Shown here: in pieces, positions 53,800 to 62,752 of the stretch
How the letters are laid out: the number at the start of each line of letters is the position of its first letter
Numbering within the stretch: position 1 is the first letter of the stretch
Origin: Bacteroidota bacterium
GTDB lineage: Bacteria > Bacteroidota > Bacteroidia > AKYH767-A > 2013-40CM-41-45
NCBI GenBank assembly: GCA_016720655.1
Contig: JADKKE010000003.1
Coordinates: 62,001-126,000 of the forward strand
Direction: 5' to 3'
Length of the DNA: 64,000 bases
Program-made: the position numbers and the translations under genes
The notes under the pieces: model-generated
Seen by the model: only the letters and a program-made list of their open reading frames with translations
Database searches by the model: none
Told to the model about the DNA's origin: nothing

Positions 53800-54384
53800 A
53801 TGAAGCCGTCTCCCGAATTGTTGGAACGTTGCTGTACAGACGACCGAAAGGCACATTACGAACTTTATACTGTTTGTTTTGGCTTTCTGATGTCGGTATG
53901 CAGACGGTATTACGTAAACAAGGAAGATATGCAATCGGCATTGAACCAGGTATATGTGAAGATGATTCGAAACATGAGTTCGTATCTAAAAAAAAAGGAC
54001 TCAGTACCATTTGAATTATGGATGCGGAAAATTGCGATCAACCATGTTGTGGATGAATTCAGGAAGAATAAAAAATTCCGGGAACAAATAGACTTGAGAG
54101 ATGTACAGGAGAGCGAAGAATACCACCCATCCGTACAACCTCATCTGGAGGCTGAACAACTCGAACAAATCCGCGACGCAATCGGACAATTGTCGGTGAT
54201 GAACAGAGCAGTTTTTAACTTGTTTGTGGTCGATGGTTATGGACACGATGAAATAGCAGAGATGCTGAAAATTTCTGCCGGCACATCAAAGGCGCATTTG
54301 CACAGAGCAAAAAAGAGATTGCGGGAATTGTTGGAAAACGAAAAGAAAAAGAATCAGTTCATCGATAATACATTATTCCAATGA
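53800..54384 (+). CDS. ECF-type sigma-70 factor
   Basis: The 194-residue protein has region 2 at about 20-90 (YELYTVCFGFLMSVCRRYY, FELWMRKIAINHVVDEFRK) and region 4 at about 125-180 (LSVMNRAVFNLFVVDGYGHD, EIAEMLKISAGTSKAHLHRA). The gene overlaps the next one by 4 bp (ATGA), so sigma factor and membrane partner are made together. No promoter fits between the upstream terminator and the ATG, so expression must come from readthrough or from a promoter inside the PKD gene. Confidence 0.9.
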   Translation: MKPSPELLERCCTDDRKAHYELYTVCFGFLMSVCRRYYVNKEDMQSALNQVYVKMIRNMSSYLKKKDSVPFELWMRKIAINHVVDEFRKNKKFREQIDLRDVQESEEYHPSVQPHLEAEQLEQIRDAIGQLSVMNRAVFNLFVVDGYGHDEIAEMLKISAGTSKAHLHRAKKRLRELLENEKKKNQFIDNTLFQ

Positions 54385-55895
54385 AAGAGGAACTTGATAA
54401 AAACATTTTTGGTGCAGAAGATTCCTGGCCGGGTGTGAAACAGGAGCTCGATAGACACTTCAGAAAAAAACGAATAGTTTTTTGGCTGTCGGCAATGTCT
54501 GTTGTGGGTATTCTTCTCTTCAGTACATTCTGGCTGAATACTAATTTTCACAAAGTAACTCCACAGGTGAACAATGAAACGTCTATTGAAATCAAGCCAT
54601 CGCAGGAACAAAATTTTCGTGAAGGGAATTCAGCAGAAAAAATAATTCAAAGTCCGAACTCAATTTCCAATGCAGAGCAAGAAGCAATAGTAAAAGAACA
54701 ACCCGGATCTTCGCAAGCTCTTGATAATAATAAGGGAGTTCAAAAAGAAGCTCTTCGTTCCATTGCAGAAGTGAAAGAGCACACTTCTTCCAGAGAAATT
54801 TCGAATTCTGAATCGGCAGAACAGGTGCCTGTTATTGAGAAATCCAGCGAAGCTGTTTCAACAGTTCAGGCAGAAATTGAAACACAGAATTCCAAAGCAA
54901 ACATACAAACAAGTCCTTCCAAAGAAACTCAACCATCCCTTGATCCTTCTCGCAACAACACATTTGTTGAAGAACTTAAAACCACATCGCCACTGCTATT
55001 TGAACCATTGGCATTCATTCTCCCATTGAAACACCGGACATTCAACAATCCGGTTGAAAATGCCTTGATCACCCGTTCCGGGGAAGTGCCTCCTTTCATT
55101 TCGAAAACAAAATCACAATTGCATTGGTCCGCATCTGTATACGGAGGATCACATTATCTTACCAAAGAGATCACAGCAGCTCCGGGCCCATGGCTTGACA
55201 GGAGAAATGAGGAAGAACAAAATGTTGTGCTCCCTTCTTTCGGAGCCTCTGTTGCAGCATCCGGTAAGCTGCTTGCCATTTCAGTTGGTATAGAATATTC
55301 ATCGTGGGGAGAAAAGACAGATTATTCATCCATGAGTTTGCAAGCACAACTCGAACAATCCGGTAACTGGCAAACCTATGTGTATTCCGTTACTGACACG
55401 GATACCGCGTATTATTACGGGAATCAATATTTTCTGCAAAGTATTGTCCAACGAACCGACAGCAATTACATTTCAGTGGTAGATACAGTGATCAGAGAAA
55501 CCTACGATCCTACAATTGCATCTGCGAATGGAATCAATCGCTACTGGTATTTTGAAATTCCTGTTGAAATTAGTGTGCGTCATTCATTTGGAAAATTTGG
55601 CCTGGGAGCTTCTGCTGGTTTGTCGCCGGCATGGCTGGTTTCGAAAAAAGGGAATTATTTGAAAAAAGATATGAGTGGAGTAGAATCCCTTGGAACTTCT
55701 GCTTCATCAAATTCAATGATTCTGAATGGGAGGTTTAGCCTTGATCTTTATTATCAAATTCATAGTCGTTTAAATTTGGTACTCAGACCTCAAGTGAAGG
55801 GAAATTTACAATCCGTATTTACTTCTTCTTCTGCGTACAAACAGACATATACTGGAACCGGAATTTTATTCGGTGTCAATTATATCATAAGATAA
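54381..55895 (+). CDS. Sigma-factor partner: inner-membrane anchor with periplasmic linker and beta-barrel-like C-terminus
   Basis: The 504-residue protein has a short cytoplasmic N-terminus (MKEELDKNIFGAEDSWPGVK), one transmembrane helix at about 32-52 (IVFWLSAMSVVGILLFSTFW) and a Ser/Glu/Asn/Gln-rich linker to about residue 210. A C-terminal region of about 260 residues follows with amphipathic strands (LHWSASVYGGSHYL, KLLAISVGIEYSSWG, YWYFEIPVEISVRHSFG, FSLDLYYQIHSRLNLVLRP, TGILFGVNYIIR) like an outer-membrane barrel. Coupling to the sigma gene suggests an anti-sigma or signal transducer linking the envelope to transcription. No standard zinc anti-sigma motif is visible. Confidence 0.78.
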   Translation: MKEELDKNIFGAEDSWPGVKQELDRHFRKKRIVFWLSAMSVVGILLFSTFWLNTNFHKVTPQVNNETSIEIKPSQEQNFREGNSAEKIIQSPNSISNAEQEAIVKEQPGSSQALDNNKGVQKEALRSIAEVKEHTSSREISNSESAEQVPVIEKSSEAVSTVQAEIETQNSKANIQTSPSKETQPSLDPSRNNTFVEELKTTSPLLFEPLAFILPLKHRTFNNPVENALITRSGEVPPFISKTKSQLHWSASVYGGSHYLTKEITAAPGPWLDRRNEEEQNVVLPSFGASVAASGKLLAISVGIEYSSWGEKTDYSSMSLQAQLEQSGNWQTYVYSVTDTDTAYYYGNQYFLQSIVQRTDSNYISVVDTVIRETYDPTIASANGINRYWYFEIPVEISVRHSFGKFGLGASAGLSPAWLVSKKGNYLKKDMSGVESLGTSASSNSMILNGRFSLDLYYQIHSRLNLVLRPQVKGNLQSVFTSSSAYKQTYTGTGILFGVNYIIR

Positions 55896-55930
55896 GTGTT
55901 GATTGATTGTTGATTTAATTTCAAGTTAGT

Positions 55931-55965
55931 AAAAGTCGGTCCCCCCCTGGTTCCGGCTTTTGCTT
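55931..55965 (+). terminator. Terminator after the sigma/partner operon
   Basis: AAAAGTCGG (55931-55939) pairs with CCGGCTTTT (55953-55961), one G-U pair included, followed by GCTTTTT. Confidence 0.7.
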
Positions 55966-56092
55966 TTTAGGTTCTTTCTATAAAAAACGATTCATTGAAT
56001 TTGTTGTGTAAAAGACATAAAAATCGAAGTATGGAACTGAAGAAATCCTTTTCCGGTGTATTAATTCTTAAATTGGCATTTCAATACATCTT

Positions 56093-56920
56093 ATGAAAAC
56101 ACTCTTTCTGCTACTTTTTGCACTCTTCGTTCAACTTACTTTCGCTCAAACTGGCGAAACTTTTCATGATTTTAATGCAGTCACCATTCGTGGCGATACA
56201 ATTTCTTTGTCACAGTATGCAGGTAAAAAAGTGATGGTCGTGAATACGGCTTCTTACTGCGGTTTTACTCCCCAATACGCCGACCTGCAGGCACTTTACC
56301 AGCAATATGGCGGTCCGACATTTGAAATTATCGGATTCCCTTGCAATGATTTTGGCGGACAGGAGCCTGGTACAAACGGATCGATCGATAGTTTTTGTAC
56401 TGGGAATTACTACATCAGTTTTCAAATGATGTCCAGGGTTTCAATCGCTGCCCCGGATACAGTCGAGGTTTACAAATGGCTTCAAAACGCATCACGCAAT
56501 GGTGTTGCGGATGCTGCTGTTGCCTGGAATTTTAATAAATATCTTATTGATGAAGCCGGTAACTGGATCGCTTATTATCCCTCAGCCGTAAATCCATTGG
56601 ATCCTGCGATTGTAAACTGGATCCTGTCACCCAATACAACAGGAATTGTTGAGACAAAAGATAAATTATCTGCAAGTCTCATTTCAAATCCTGTAAGTAA
56701 TTTCATTGCGATTCAACTTTCAGGTGAACAAGCAAGCTCCTGCAAAATTCAGTTGTTCGATACGAAAGGGAATTGTGTTTATGTGCAGCCCTGCCAATTC
56801 AAGGCGCACAACAAACGTTTTTCAATTCCTGTTCAGGATTTTCAAAACGGTGTATATTTTTTAAAGATCACCGAATCCGGTAATTCACAACAAGTACTTC
56901 GTGTTGTTGTGTTACATTAA
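56093..56920 (+). CDS. Secreted glutathione peroxidase fused to a T9SS sorting domain
   Basis: The 275-residue protein has a signal peptide (LFLLLFALFVQLTFAQ). A complete glutathione peroxidase fold follows with the catalytic tetrad: Cys 56 (NTASYCGFT), Gln 90 (GFPCNDFGGQEPG), Trp 145 and Asn 146 (AWNFNKYL). The last 80 residues form a sorting domain (ISNPVSNFIAIQL to GVYFLKITESG, VVVLH). Cys-type peroxidases of this family reduce hydrogen peroxide or lipid peroxides, usually with thioredoxin. Export by T9SS would place it outside the cell, where the reductant is unclear. It converges on the next gene with 16 bp between stops. Confidence 0.9.
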   Translation: MKTLFLLLFALFVQLTFAQTGETFHDFNAVTIRGDTISLSQYAGKKVMVVNTASYCGFTPQYADLQALYQQYGGPTFEIIGFPCNDFGGQEPGTNGSIDSFCTGNYYISFQMMSRVSIAAPDTVEVYKWLQNASRNGVADAAVAWNFNKYLIDEAGNWIAYYPSAVNPLDPAIVNWILSPNTTGIVETKDKLSASLISNPVSNFIAIQLSGEQASSCKIQLFDTKGNCVYVQPCQFKAHNKRFSIPVQDFQNGVYFLKITESGNSQQVLRVVVLH

Positions 56921-56936
56921 TCAATTCTTGAACCTG

Positions 56937-58180
56937 CTAGTAATACAATTTTCGGCTGATTGAACTCTGACGATTGCTTACAGTAATGTAATAAATACCG
57001 CTTTGAAGTATGCTCCCGTCAAGATGCAAAATGCTAATGCCTTTTTGAGCCGGATGTGAACCGGAGTAAACCACCTTCCCAAGGGCATCGTTCAAGCTAT
57101 AGTTTACAATTTCATCACGTCCATTGTTGAGGTAAACGCTGAGTGTTTGTTCCTTCGAATTGGCAACAATGTTTGCAAATTCAAAGCTTGTTTTTCCTGA
57201 CATGAATGGCACCAGATCGGAATACGCATACTGACCATCGTAATCGGTTTGTTTCAACCTGTAATAGGAGACGCCGGAATTCGGATGCTCATCAGTAAAA
57301 TTATAATTCAGGATTTGTGACGAGTTACCTGCACCTTTTACTTTTCCAATTTCTTCAAATGACTTCCCGTCCTGGCTTCTTTCCAGAGTGAAGAAATCAT
57401 TATTTATTTCCGTCGCGGTAACCCATTCCAGTTCACAACCTTTTTCAACAGCATGAGCAGCAAAAGTCATGAGTTCAATTGGAAGAGGAGAACCAATTGT
57501 TATTGGTAGAGTTGTTGTTTGCCCATCCGGATTCGTAAAAGTGATTGTATATGTTCCCCAAGGAACTCCGGTAGTATTTAAGTCGAGTGCCAGATGTGAA
57601 GGATCAGTAAATGAAATGCTGTTCACAACAATTCCACCTGTTACTGAAGCGGAGAGTCTGTTCAAGTAACCGGGGCCACCTGCATCTGCACCGGGATCAA
57701 AGAACCCGCTGTTATTGGGCGTGGACGTGGCAACGATGGGTAAGGATACGGATGGTCCATTTCCTACTACCGGCAATGCAGTTAATGAGGCTGTTGGTGG
57801 TGGTGCAGGTGCGATCAGTTGTACCACACGCATTCCCCAGGAATTACTTGCGTCACAATATTCCTGAAAGGTCCAAAGTGTCATGTTATCATTTGGGTCA
57901 ACAACCGTTTGTGAATAATCGCCCCATCGTTGTCCGTCAACAGCTTGTACATTGTAATTCGTACTACTATTTGTAGCTGCCTGGAATCCCTGAAGAGTAC
58001 CTCCGGCATCAGATGAATAACGTCCGGCAATAGCCACGTCTGCTCGGGCAGAAGCCCCTGCTGTACTCGCGCCAAGTACCATGTGGCCTTGTCCGCTTTT
58101 CGCAATCGCACTGTTCCAGAATCCACGTGGGTTGGAAGCAGCATTGTCGAATAAAGTTCCGGATTGGTGGAACAAAAATT
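56937..58180 (-). CDS. T9SS surface protein, C-terminal fragment (frameshifted)
   Basis: In this frame the protein continues from SGTLFDNAASNPRGFWNSAI (junction near 58164) through GDYSQTVVDPNDNMTLWTFQ, an Ig-like domain (GTYTITFTNPDG), a FN3-like domain (GCELEWVTATEINNDFFTLE, RSQDGKSFEEIG) and a T9SS sorting-type end (GIYYITVSNR). The frame extends upstream to 58370 but that part is out of register and not homologous. Rejoining with the fragment at 58009-59148 needs one base removed or two added. Confidence 0.8.
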
Positions 58181-59148
58181 CCTGTTCCTGTCCCGCCGGC
58201 TGTACGAAATGCTGCAGCAAGCAAAGGTCCGGCTCCGAGTACAGAACTTTTATTGACAACGAAAACAGGACAACCATCAAATGTTGATCCGTTGAATCGA
58301 ACGCCTCCAATATACAATGCATTCGCATCCACTCCCAAAGTAGGGTAGTCCAGAAATTTTCCATTGTCACCTGCCGGACTCACCACGTTGAATTGAAAAT
58401 AAAAGAATGTGAAAGAAGCAGATCCTGTAATCGTTGGACCACTGCTCACGGCAAGAACAACTCTGTTGTTTGTACTCGCAACATTTATTGCAGCAACAAA
58501 CCATCTCTGTGACAAACGATCGTAGCGAACATGAGGGTCGCTCACAGTGGAAGAATTTCTCACCGTTGAAAAGAAAGCATCCATCGTCATGTTCAACGCA
58601 CCCATTACTCCGGCTTTATTGTAAACCCGGATCCTTCCGTTTGCCGCCGTCAGAATTTGAGTCGGCCCAACAGCTCCGTTGCAATCCGGTGGAATAAATC
58701 CTGATACATTGGATGCTGCAGCAAGAAAACTGGTACCGATCGACTGTGTTGCGTTGATTGAATTTCCGGAACCATTGCCATTTCTTTCCTGGCTGGTATT
58801 TTCGATACTGCTAGAGCTCACTTGTGGAGCTTCCGGGTTGTCTTTCTTTTTTAGCCGCGTCTCATGTTCCCGACCCTCCCGAAAATGAATCACTTTGTCA
58901 GGATTTTCTTGTGACATCAGTTGGTCGACCGTTAGTTTGATACCCATTGGACCTGTCCACAGACCGCTGCCTGGTAATGCTTGTCCGAAAATCTCAGGCG
59001 AGCCATTACAAAAAATAAAAATAAAAAGGAGACTGAATTTTAGTCTCAGAACGATGTTGGAAAATGGCGCCGCCTCGTTTTTATTTTTCAAAAAATGGAC
59101 ATTGTCCTTCCCAGACGGATTGGCTGACAATCGAATTTTGTTTTTCAT
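58009..59148 (-). CDS. T9SS surface protein, N-terminal fragment (frameshifted)
   Basis: The N-terminal part starts at ATG 59148 (MKNKIRLSANPSG, with a hydrophobic core IVLRLKFSLLFIFIFC) and continues with DQLMSQENPDKVIHF, GNSINATQSIGTSF, IPPDCNGAVGPTQILTAANG, WFVAAINVASTNNRVVLAVS and PTLGVDANALYIGGVRF, ending in sense at GTGTGIFVPP. The rest (IRNFIRQCC onward) is out of frame. The break lies at about 58164-58178, next to an A5 tract. The joined product would have about 730 residues. This is a single-base insertion, either an assembly error or a real lesion. No catalytic residues are recognised. Confidence 0.8.
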   Translation of the reverse strand: MKNKIRLSANPSGKDNVHFLKNKNEAAPFSNIVLRLKFSLLFIFIFCNGSPEIFGQALPGSGLWTGPMGIKLTVDQLMSQENPDKVIHFREGREHETRLKKKDNPEAPQVSSSSIENTSQERNGNGSGNSINATQSIGTSFLAAASNVSGFIPPDCNGAVGPTQILTAANGRIRVYNKAGVMGALNMTMDAFFSTVRNSSTVSDPHVRYDRLSQRWFVAAINVASTNNRVVLAVSSGPTITGSASFTFFYFQFNVVSPAGDNGKFLDYPTLGVDANALYIGGVRFNGSTFDGCPVFVVNKSSVLGAGPLLAAAFRTAGGTGTGIFVPPIRNFIRQCCFQPTWILEQCDCEKRTRPHGTWREYSRGFCPSRRGYCRTLFI

Positions 59149-59289
59149 ACTGATTTGGAATAAACGAAAGGGCTTTTGCCCCTTCCCTATCAATACGAAA
59201 CAGCCGATCTCAATGATTGTCGAAACCTTTGTGATTCCTTACAAAATAATAAGTGAGCAATGAAAAAACGCTCGTTTTCTTACACTTGA

Positions 59290-61767
59290 TTATTTTCGCT
59301 TTTTCGCCCCACGCACAGGCTCTGCGGTCCAAGGATCTTCCGGCCAGGAATGTTTTTGATACCGTACGCGGAGTTCTTTGCGAACCTCGGGATAGATATT
59401 TTTCCAAAAGCTTCTCAGATCAGAAGTAACTTGGACCGGGCGGTACCCGGGTGAAAGAAGGTGCAATAAAACAGGGTTTTTCCCACCATTCACAGTGGGG
59501 GTATCCGTGAGACCAAACACTTCTTGGAGCCGAACTGAAAGAACAGGTGATGATCCATCACCTGAATACTTTAGGACAATCAGGGATCCGGTGGGAACAG
59601 TAATTTTTTCCGGACAGAATTTTTGGAGAAATTGATGTTGAGGGAAAGTAAGGAGTGCCGACAACATCTCGTAAAGGTTCAATTTCCTGAATTCTTCTCT
59701 CTTCCGGATTTTTTGCAAAAAAGGAGCAGCCCATGCTTCCGGAGATTGGACCAATGCTTCTTTGTTCAGATCAGGAAGTTCAATTTCCGGATGCCAGATT
59801 TTTAAACTGGCAACACGTGCACAAAGCTGTTCAGTTTTTTCATCGTAATCAAAAAGGTCCATACCTTCTTTGCGGATGACATCACACAGGATGCGTGATA
59901 CTTTTTCTTCATCCGGATTTTGCACAGGTTTGAAACCAATAATCAAGCTGCCGACTTTCCATTCTTTTCTGGCAATGATGAATCCTTTTCTTTCATCCCA
60001 GGAAATATTTTCGATGCCATGGGTGGAGGCTATGAGTTCGGTCGGATCGAATGGTGCAGCAAGAAATATTTTCCCTTCTCCGGTCCCACCATCCAATTGA
60101 GCAATCGATATCCATTCTTCATGCATCAATGGATCGTGTGGTTGAAGCCGGGCAATTCTGCCATTTGCCAGTCGATACCTGCCTTGTTCGCCTTCTTGCT
60201 TGGCGATTCGTTCCGGATATGCTGCTGCGATTAATGCACCTGTGAGCTCGTGTGGAGGAGCATTTTCATCAATTTTTACTGCAAGCTGGCTTCTCCATAA
60301 TCTTGAAACTCTTTCCACCCGTTCCAGAGCATTCTTGTCAGCATTCACACGGTCTTTATTTCTTGATTGTCGCAATGCATCCAGACGCAAATTGATATCT
60401 GCACCGGCATCTCTGCCAAGCGGATCACGTTCTTCAAGAAGTGCTGCAACATCCGCTGCAATAGCTGAATTGTTGTGCTCTTTACCATGGAGCAAGAGGT
60501 GCGCAATACGTGGATGTGTTGGAAATTGTAAAAGCTTTCGCCCATGAGCAGTGATTCTCCCATCTTCCATGGCTCCGAGTTGTTCCAGCAATAGTGAAGC
60601 TTGTACAAGTGCTGCTTCCGGAGGAGGTGTAATCCAGTTTAATCTTCCCGGATCCGAATGACCCCATTGTGCGAGTTCGAGAACCATGTTTGAGAGTTCC
60701 GCTTCAAGGATCTCAGGTTTTCTGTGTTCGATGAGGTGGTGATGCGTTCGTTCCGGCCAGAGACGATAACATGTTCCCGGCCCCAGTCGGCCCGCGCGTC
60801 CTGCCCGCTGATCCGCAGTATCCCGGGTTACACGAATGGTTTCAAGATGAGTAAGTCCGCTTCGAACATCATAGCGTGGAACTCTCGAATATCCGGAATC
60901 AACTACGATTTTGATACCTTCAATGGTCAAACTGGTTTCGGCAATAGAAGTAGAGAGAACTATTTTTCTATTGCCGGATTTGTCAGGCAAAAGTGCTGCC
61001 TGTTGTTCCGTATAGGGAAGGTCGCCATACAATGTGTGAATACTGCATTCCGTATCGGATTGCTGAAGTAAATCTTTGCAACGATGAATATCACCACTAC
61101 CCGGAAGGAAAACCAGCAGATCTCCATCTTGTTCTTTCATTGCACGATGGATGATGCGTGTTGTATTCTGCGCAATCGTTAAAGTATCATCAAATTCACT
61201 GTACCGGTACTCAATAGGATATTGCCGACCTTCACTTGTGATCACCGGAGCATTCCCAAGCAATGATGAAAGGCTTGAACCATCCAGTGTTGCCGACATA
61301 ATTAATATGCGTAAATCATTTCTCAATATTTGTTGAGACTCTCGACACAAGGCAAGCGCAAGATCGGCATGCAGACTTCTTTCGTGAAACTCATCGAAAA
61401 TAACCAGCCCCGTATTTTCAAGTGAATTATCCTGCTGTAACATCCGGGTGAGAATTCCTTCTGTAACAACTTCAATTCGGGTTAACTTGCCGACTTTCGA
61501 TTCAAAACGAATTCTGTATCCTACAGTTTCCCCGGGAGATTGCTGGAGTTGCTCTGCTAATCTTCCGCTCACAGCCCGTGCGGCAAGTCGGCGAGGTTCA
61601 AGCAGAAGAATTTTTTTTCCTCCCAACCAGGATTCATCAAGCAATGCCAATGGAAGTACCGTGCTTTTCCCTGCCCCGGGCGGAGCCTGAAGAATTACCG
61701 TGTTGTTTTCAGTCAATGATTTTTTGACAGAAGGAATTACGGCCGTGATTGGAAATTGATGAGACAT
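59290..61767 (-). CDS. hrpB: ATP-dependent helicase HrpB
   Basis: The 825-residue DEAH/RHA-type helicase has Walker A APPGAGKST (residues 28-36), EPRRLAARAV (Ia), DEFHERS (motif II), MSATLDG (III), VLSTSIAETSLTI (IV/V), DQRAGRAGR (VI), the HrpB-type C-terminal domain, and the end SWPEDPWTAEPVRGAKKRK (split as SWPEDPWTAEPV and RGAKKRK). The substrate is RNA or RNA-DNA; physiological roles vary between species. The expected D-E-A-H is D-E-F-H, as is normal for HrpB. It is monocistronic. Confidence 0.96.
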   Translation of the reverse strand: MSHQFPITAVIPSVKKSLTENNTVILQAPPGAGKSTVLPLALLDESWLGGKKILLLEPRRLAARAVSGRLAEQLQQSPGETVGYRIRFESKVGKLTRIEVVTEGILTRMLQQDNSLENTGLVIFDEFHERSLHADLALALCRESQQILRNDLRILIMSATLDGSSLSSLLGNAPVITSEGRQYPIEYRYSEFDDTLTIAQNTTRIIHRAMKEQDGDLLVFLPGSGDIHRCKDLLQQSDTECSIHTLYGDLPYTEQQAALLPDKSGNRKIVLSTSIAETSLTIEGIKIVVDSGYSRVPRYDVRSGLTHLETIRVTRDTADQRAGRAGRLGPGTCYRLWPERTHHHLIEHRKPEILEAELSNMVLELAQWGHSDPGRLNWITPPPEAALVQASLLLEQLGAMEDGRITAHGRKLLQFPTHPRIAHLLLHGKEHNNSAIAADVAALLEERDPLGRDAGADINLRLDALRQSRNKDRVNADKNALERVERVSRLWRSQLAVKIDENAPPHELTGALIAAAYPERIAKQEGEQGRYRLANGRIARLQPHDPLMHEEWISIAQLDGGTGEGKIFLAAPFDPTELIASTHGIENISWDERKGFIIARKEWKVGSLIIGFKPVQNPDEEKVSRILCDVIRKEGMDLFDYDEKTEQLCARVASLKIWHPEIELPDLNKEALVQSPEAWAAPFLQKIRKREEFRKLNLYEMLSALLTFPQHQFLQKFCPEKITVPTGSLIVLKYSGDGSSPVLSVRLQEVFGLTDTPTVNGGKNPVLLHLLSPGYRPVQVTSDLRSFWKNIYPEVRKELRVRYQKHSWPEDPWTAEPVRGAKKRK

Positions 61768-61875
61768 TCGCAGGGAGGTAAATATAAAAAATAAGGATAC
61801 TAATCGGTGAACAAAATGAGATGACTGTCCCGTAAAAGGAACCTTTTACTGATTTAAAGAATACAGGAAGGATGG

Positions 61876-62424
61876 TTATTGCACAGCCAGGTTTCGAACC
61901 GCTTCGAAATGATCCGGAAGAAATTTTTCACACCAATTATAAAGATCCAGGCGGCTGTGAAATTGCATTTTTTTATAAATGTTCTTTCTGTGGCGTTTAA
62001 AAGTTTCCAGGGAGATTCCGTAAATAAATGCAATATGACTTTGCTTGTATCCTCTGTAGATAAAACACAGCAACTGTTTTTCTCTTTGTGTCAATCCTGT
62101 AAAAAGGTTTGATCGATTGCGGAAAAGCGACCATGCCTCACTGGATTCATGCAAAAGCACGTGGGAACTATTGTCATAGGAAGGAGCAATAAAAAACGAA
62201 TCATTTTTAATTATCAGGCGCAAACGAAAGTCCTTAATTTTTCCGGAATACCGTAGATCTTGCCCAATTCGATTTAAGGAAGAAAGTGATTCAATGATTT
62301 CAGTATTCCCCGGAGAACCGGATTCGAAAAATATTTTTGTGTGAATCTCAAAATTTCCTTCTCTGTTTTCAACAGGATTTATTTCCAGGGCAAGTAAATC
62401 AACGCTTGATGGGAGGGGTTCCAT
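61876..62424 (-). CDS. LuxR-type HTH transcriptional regulator
   Basis: The 182-residue protein has an N-terminal alpha/beta region (about 1-110) without a recognised sensor domain and a C-terminal GerE/LuxR HTH at about 120-172 (LTQREKQLLCFIYRGYKQ, ISLETFKRHRKNIYKKM). It resembles Bacteroidetes regulators with a PAS-like or truncated sensory N-terminus. No cognate kinase is beside it. A -7 element lies 20-27 nt upstream. The target is unknown. Confidence 0.85.
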   Translation of the reverse strand: MEPLPSSVDLLALEINPVENREGNFEIHTKIFFESGSPGNTEIIESLSSLNRIGQDLRYSGKIKDFRLRLIIKNDSFFIAPSYDNSSHVLLHESSEAWSLFRNRSNLFTGLTQREKQLLCFIYRGYKQSHIAFIYGISLETFKRHRKNIYKKMQFHSRLDLYNWCEKFLPDHFEAVRNLAVQ

Positions 62425-62443
62425 ACTTTTTGTTTGATCGATC

Positions 62444-62451
62444 CAAATATA
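62444..62451 (-). promoter_or_regulatory. -7 element of the LuxR-type regulator gene
   Basis: The minus strand reads TATATTTG, a full match to TAnnTTTG, predicting a start near 62440 and a short leader before ATG 62424. Confidence 0.6.
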
Positions 62452-62752
62452 TCGAATAGAACTATTCTCAGTAAATATAATGTGTAAAATATAACAACCA
62501 ATTTAATTATTCAGAATATTCGAAGAAAATGAATGACAAATTTCTTTTCCAGCCTGAAAAAGCCCGAATGACGGGGCTTTAGAGCAATTTATTAGAGGTG
62601 CCCTAAACGTTTTTGCAGACAAATCAGTCTGTTTTTTCTTTCCGGTTTTAAAAAGGTTACAATCAAATTTGATTTTTTATTACATTTTTCTGTATCCTAT
62701 TGGCCGACTCAGCCGTATCTTATTGAAATTTTATCTTTTCCCCCTCCCTCGA
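62452..62752. other. Intergenic region with two small hairpins
   Basis: AAAGCCC (62559-62565) pairs with GGGCTTT (62574-62580). CAGAC (62616-62620) pairs with GTCTG (62627-62631) and runs into T6 on the plus strand, a small terminator-like structure. No plus-strand gene ends here, so these may belong to a short non-coding RNA. No promoter for it is evident. Confidence 0.4.

Noticed and set aside
61832..61849. Dyad GTAAAAGG-AA-CCTTTTAC upstream of hrpB
   Set aside because: Arms of 8 bp in AT-rich DNA with a mismatched centre; not distinctive enough to call an operator.
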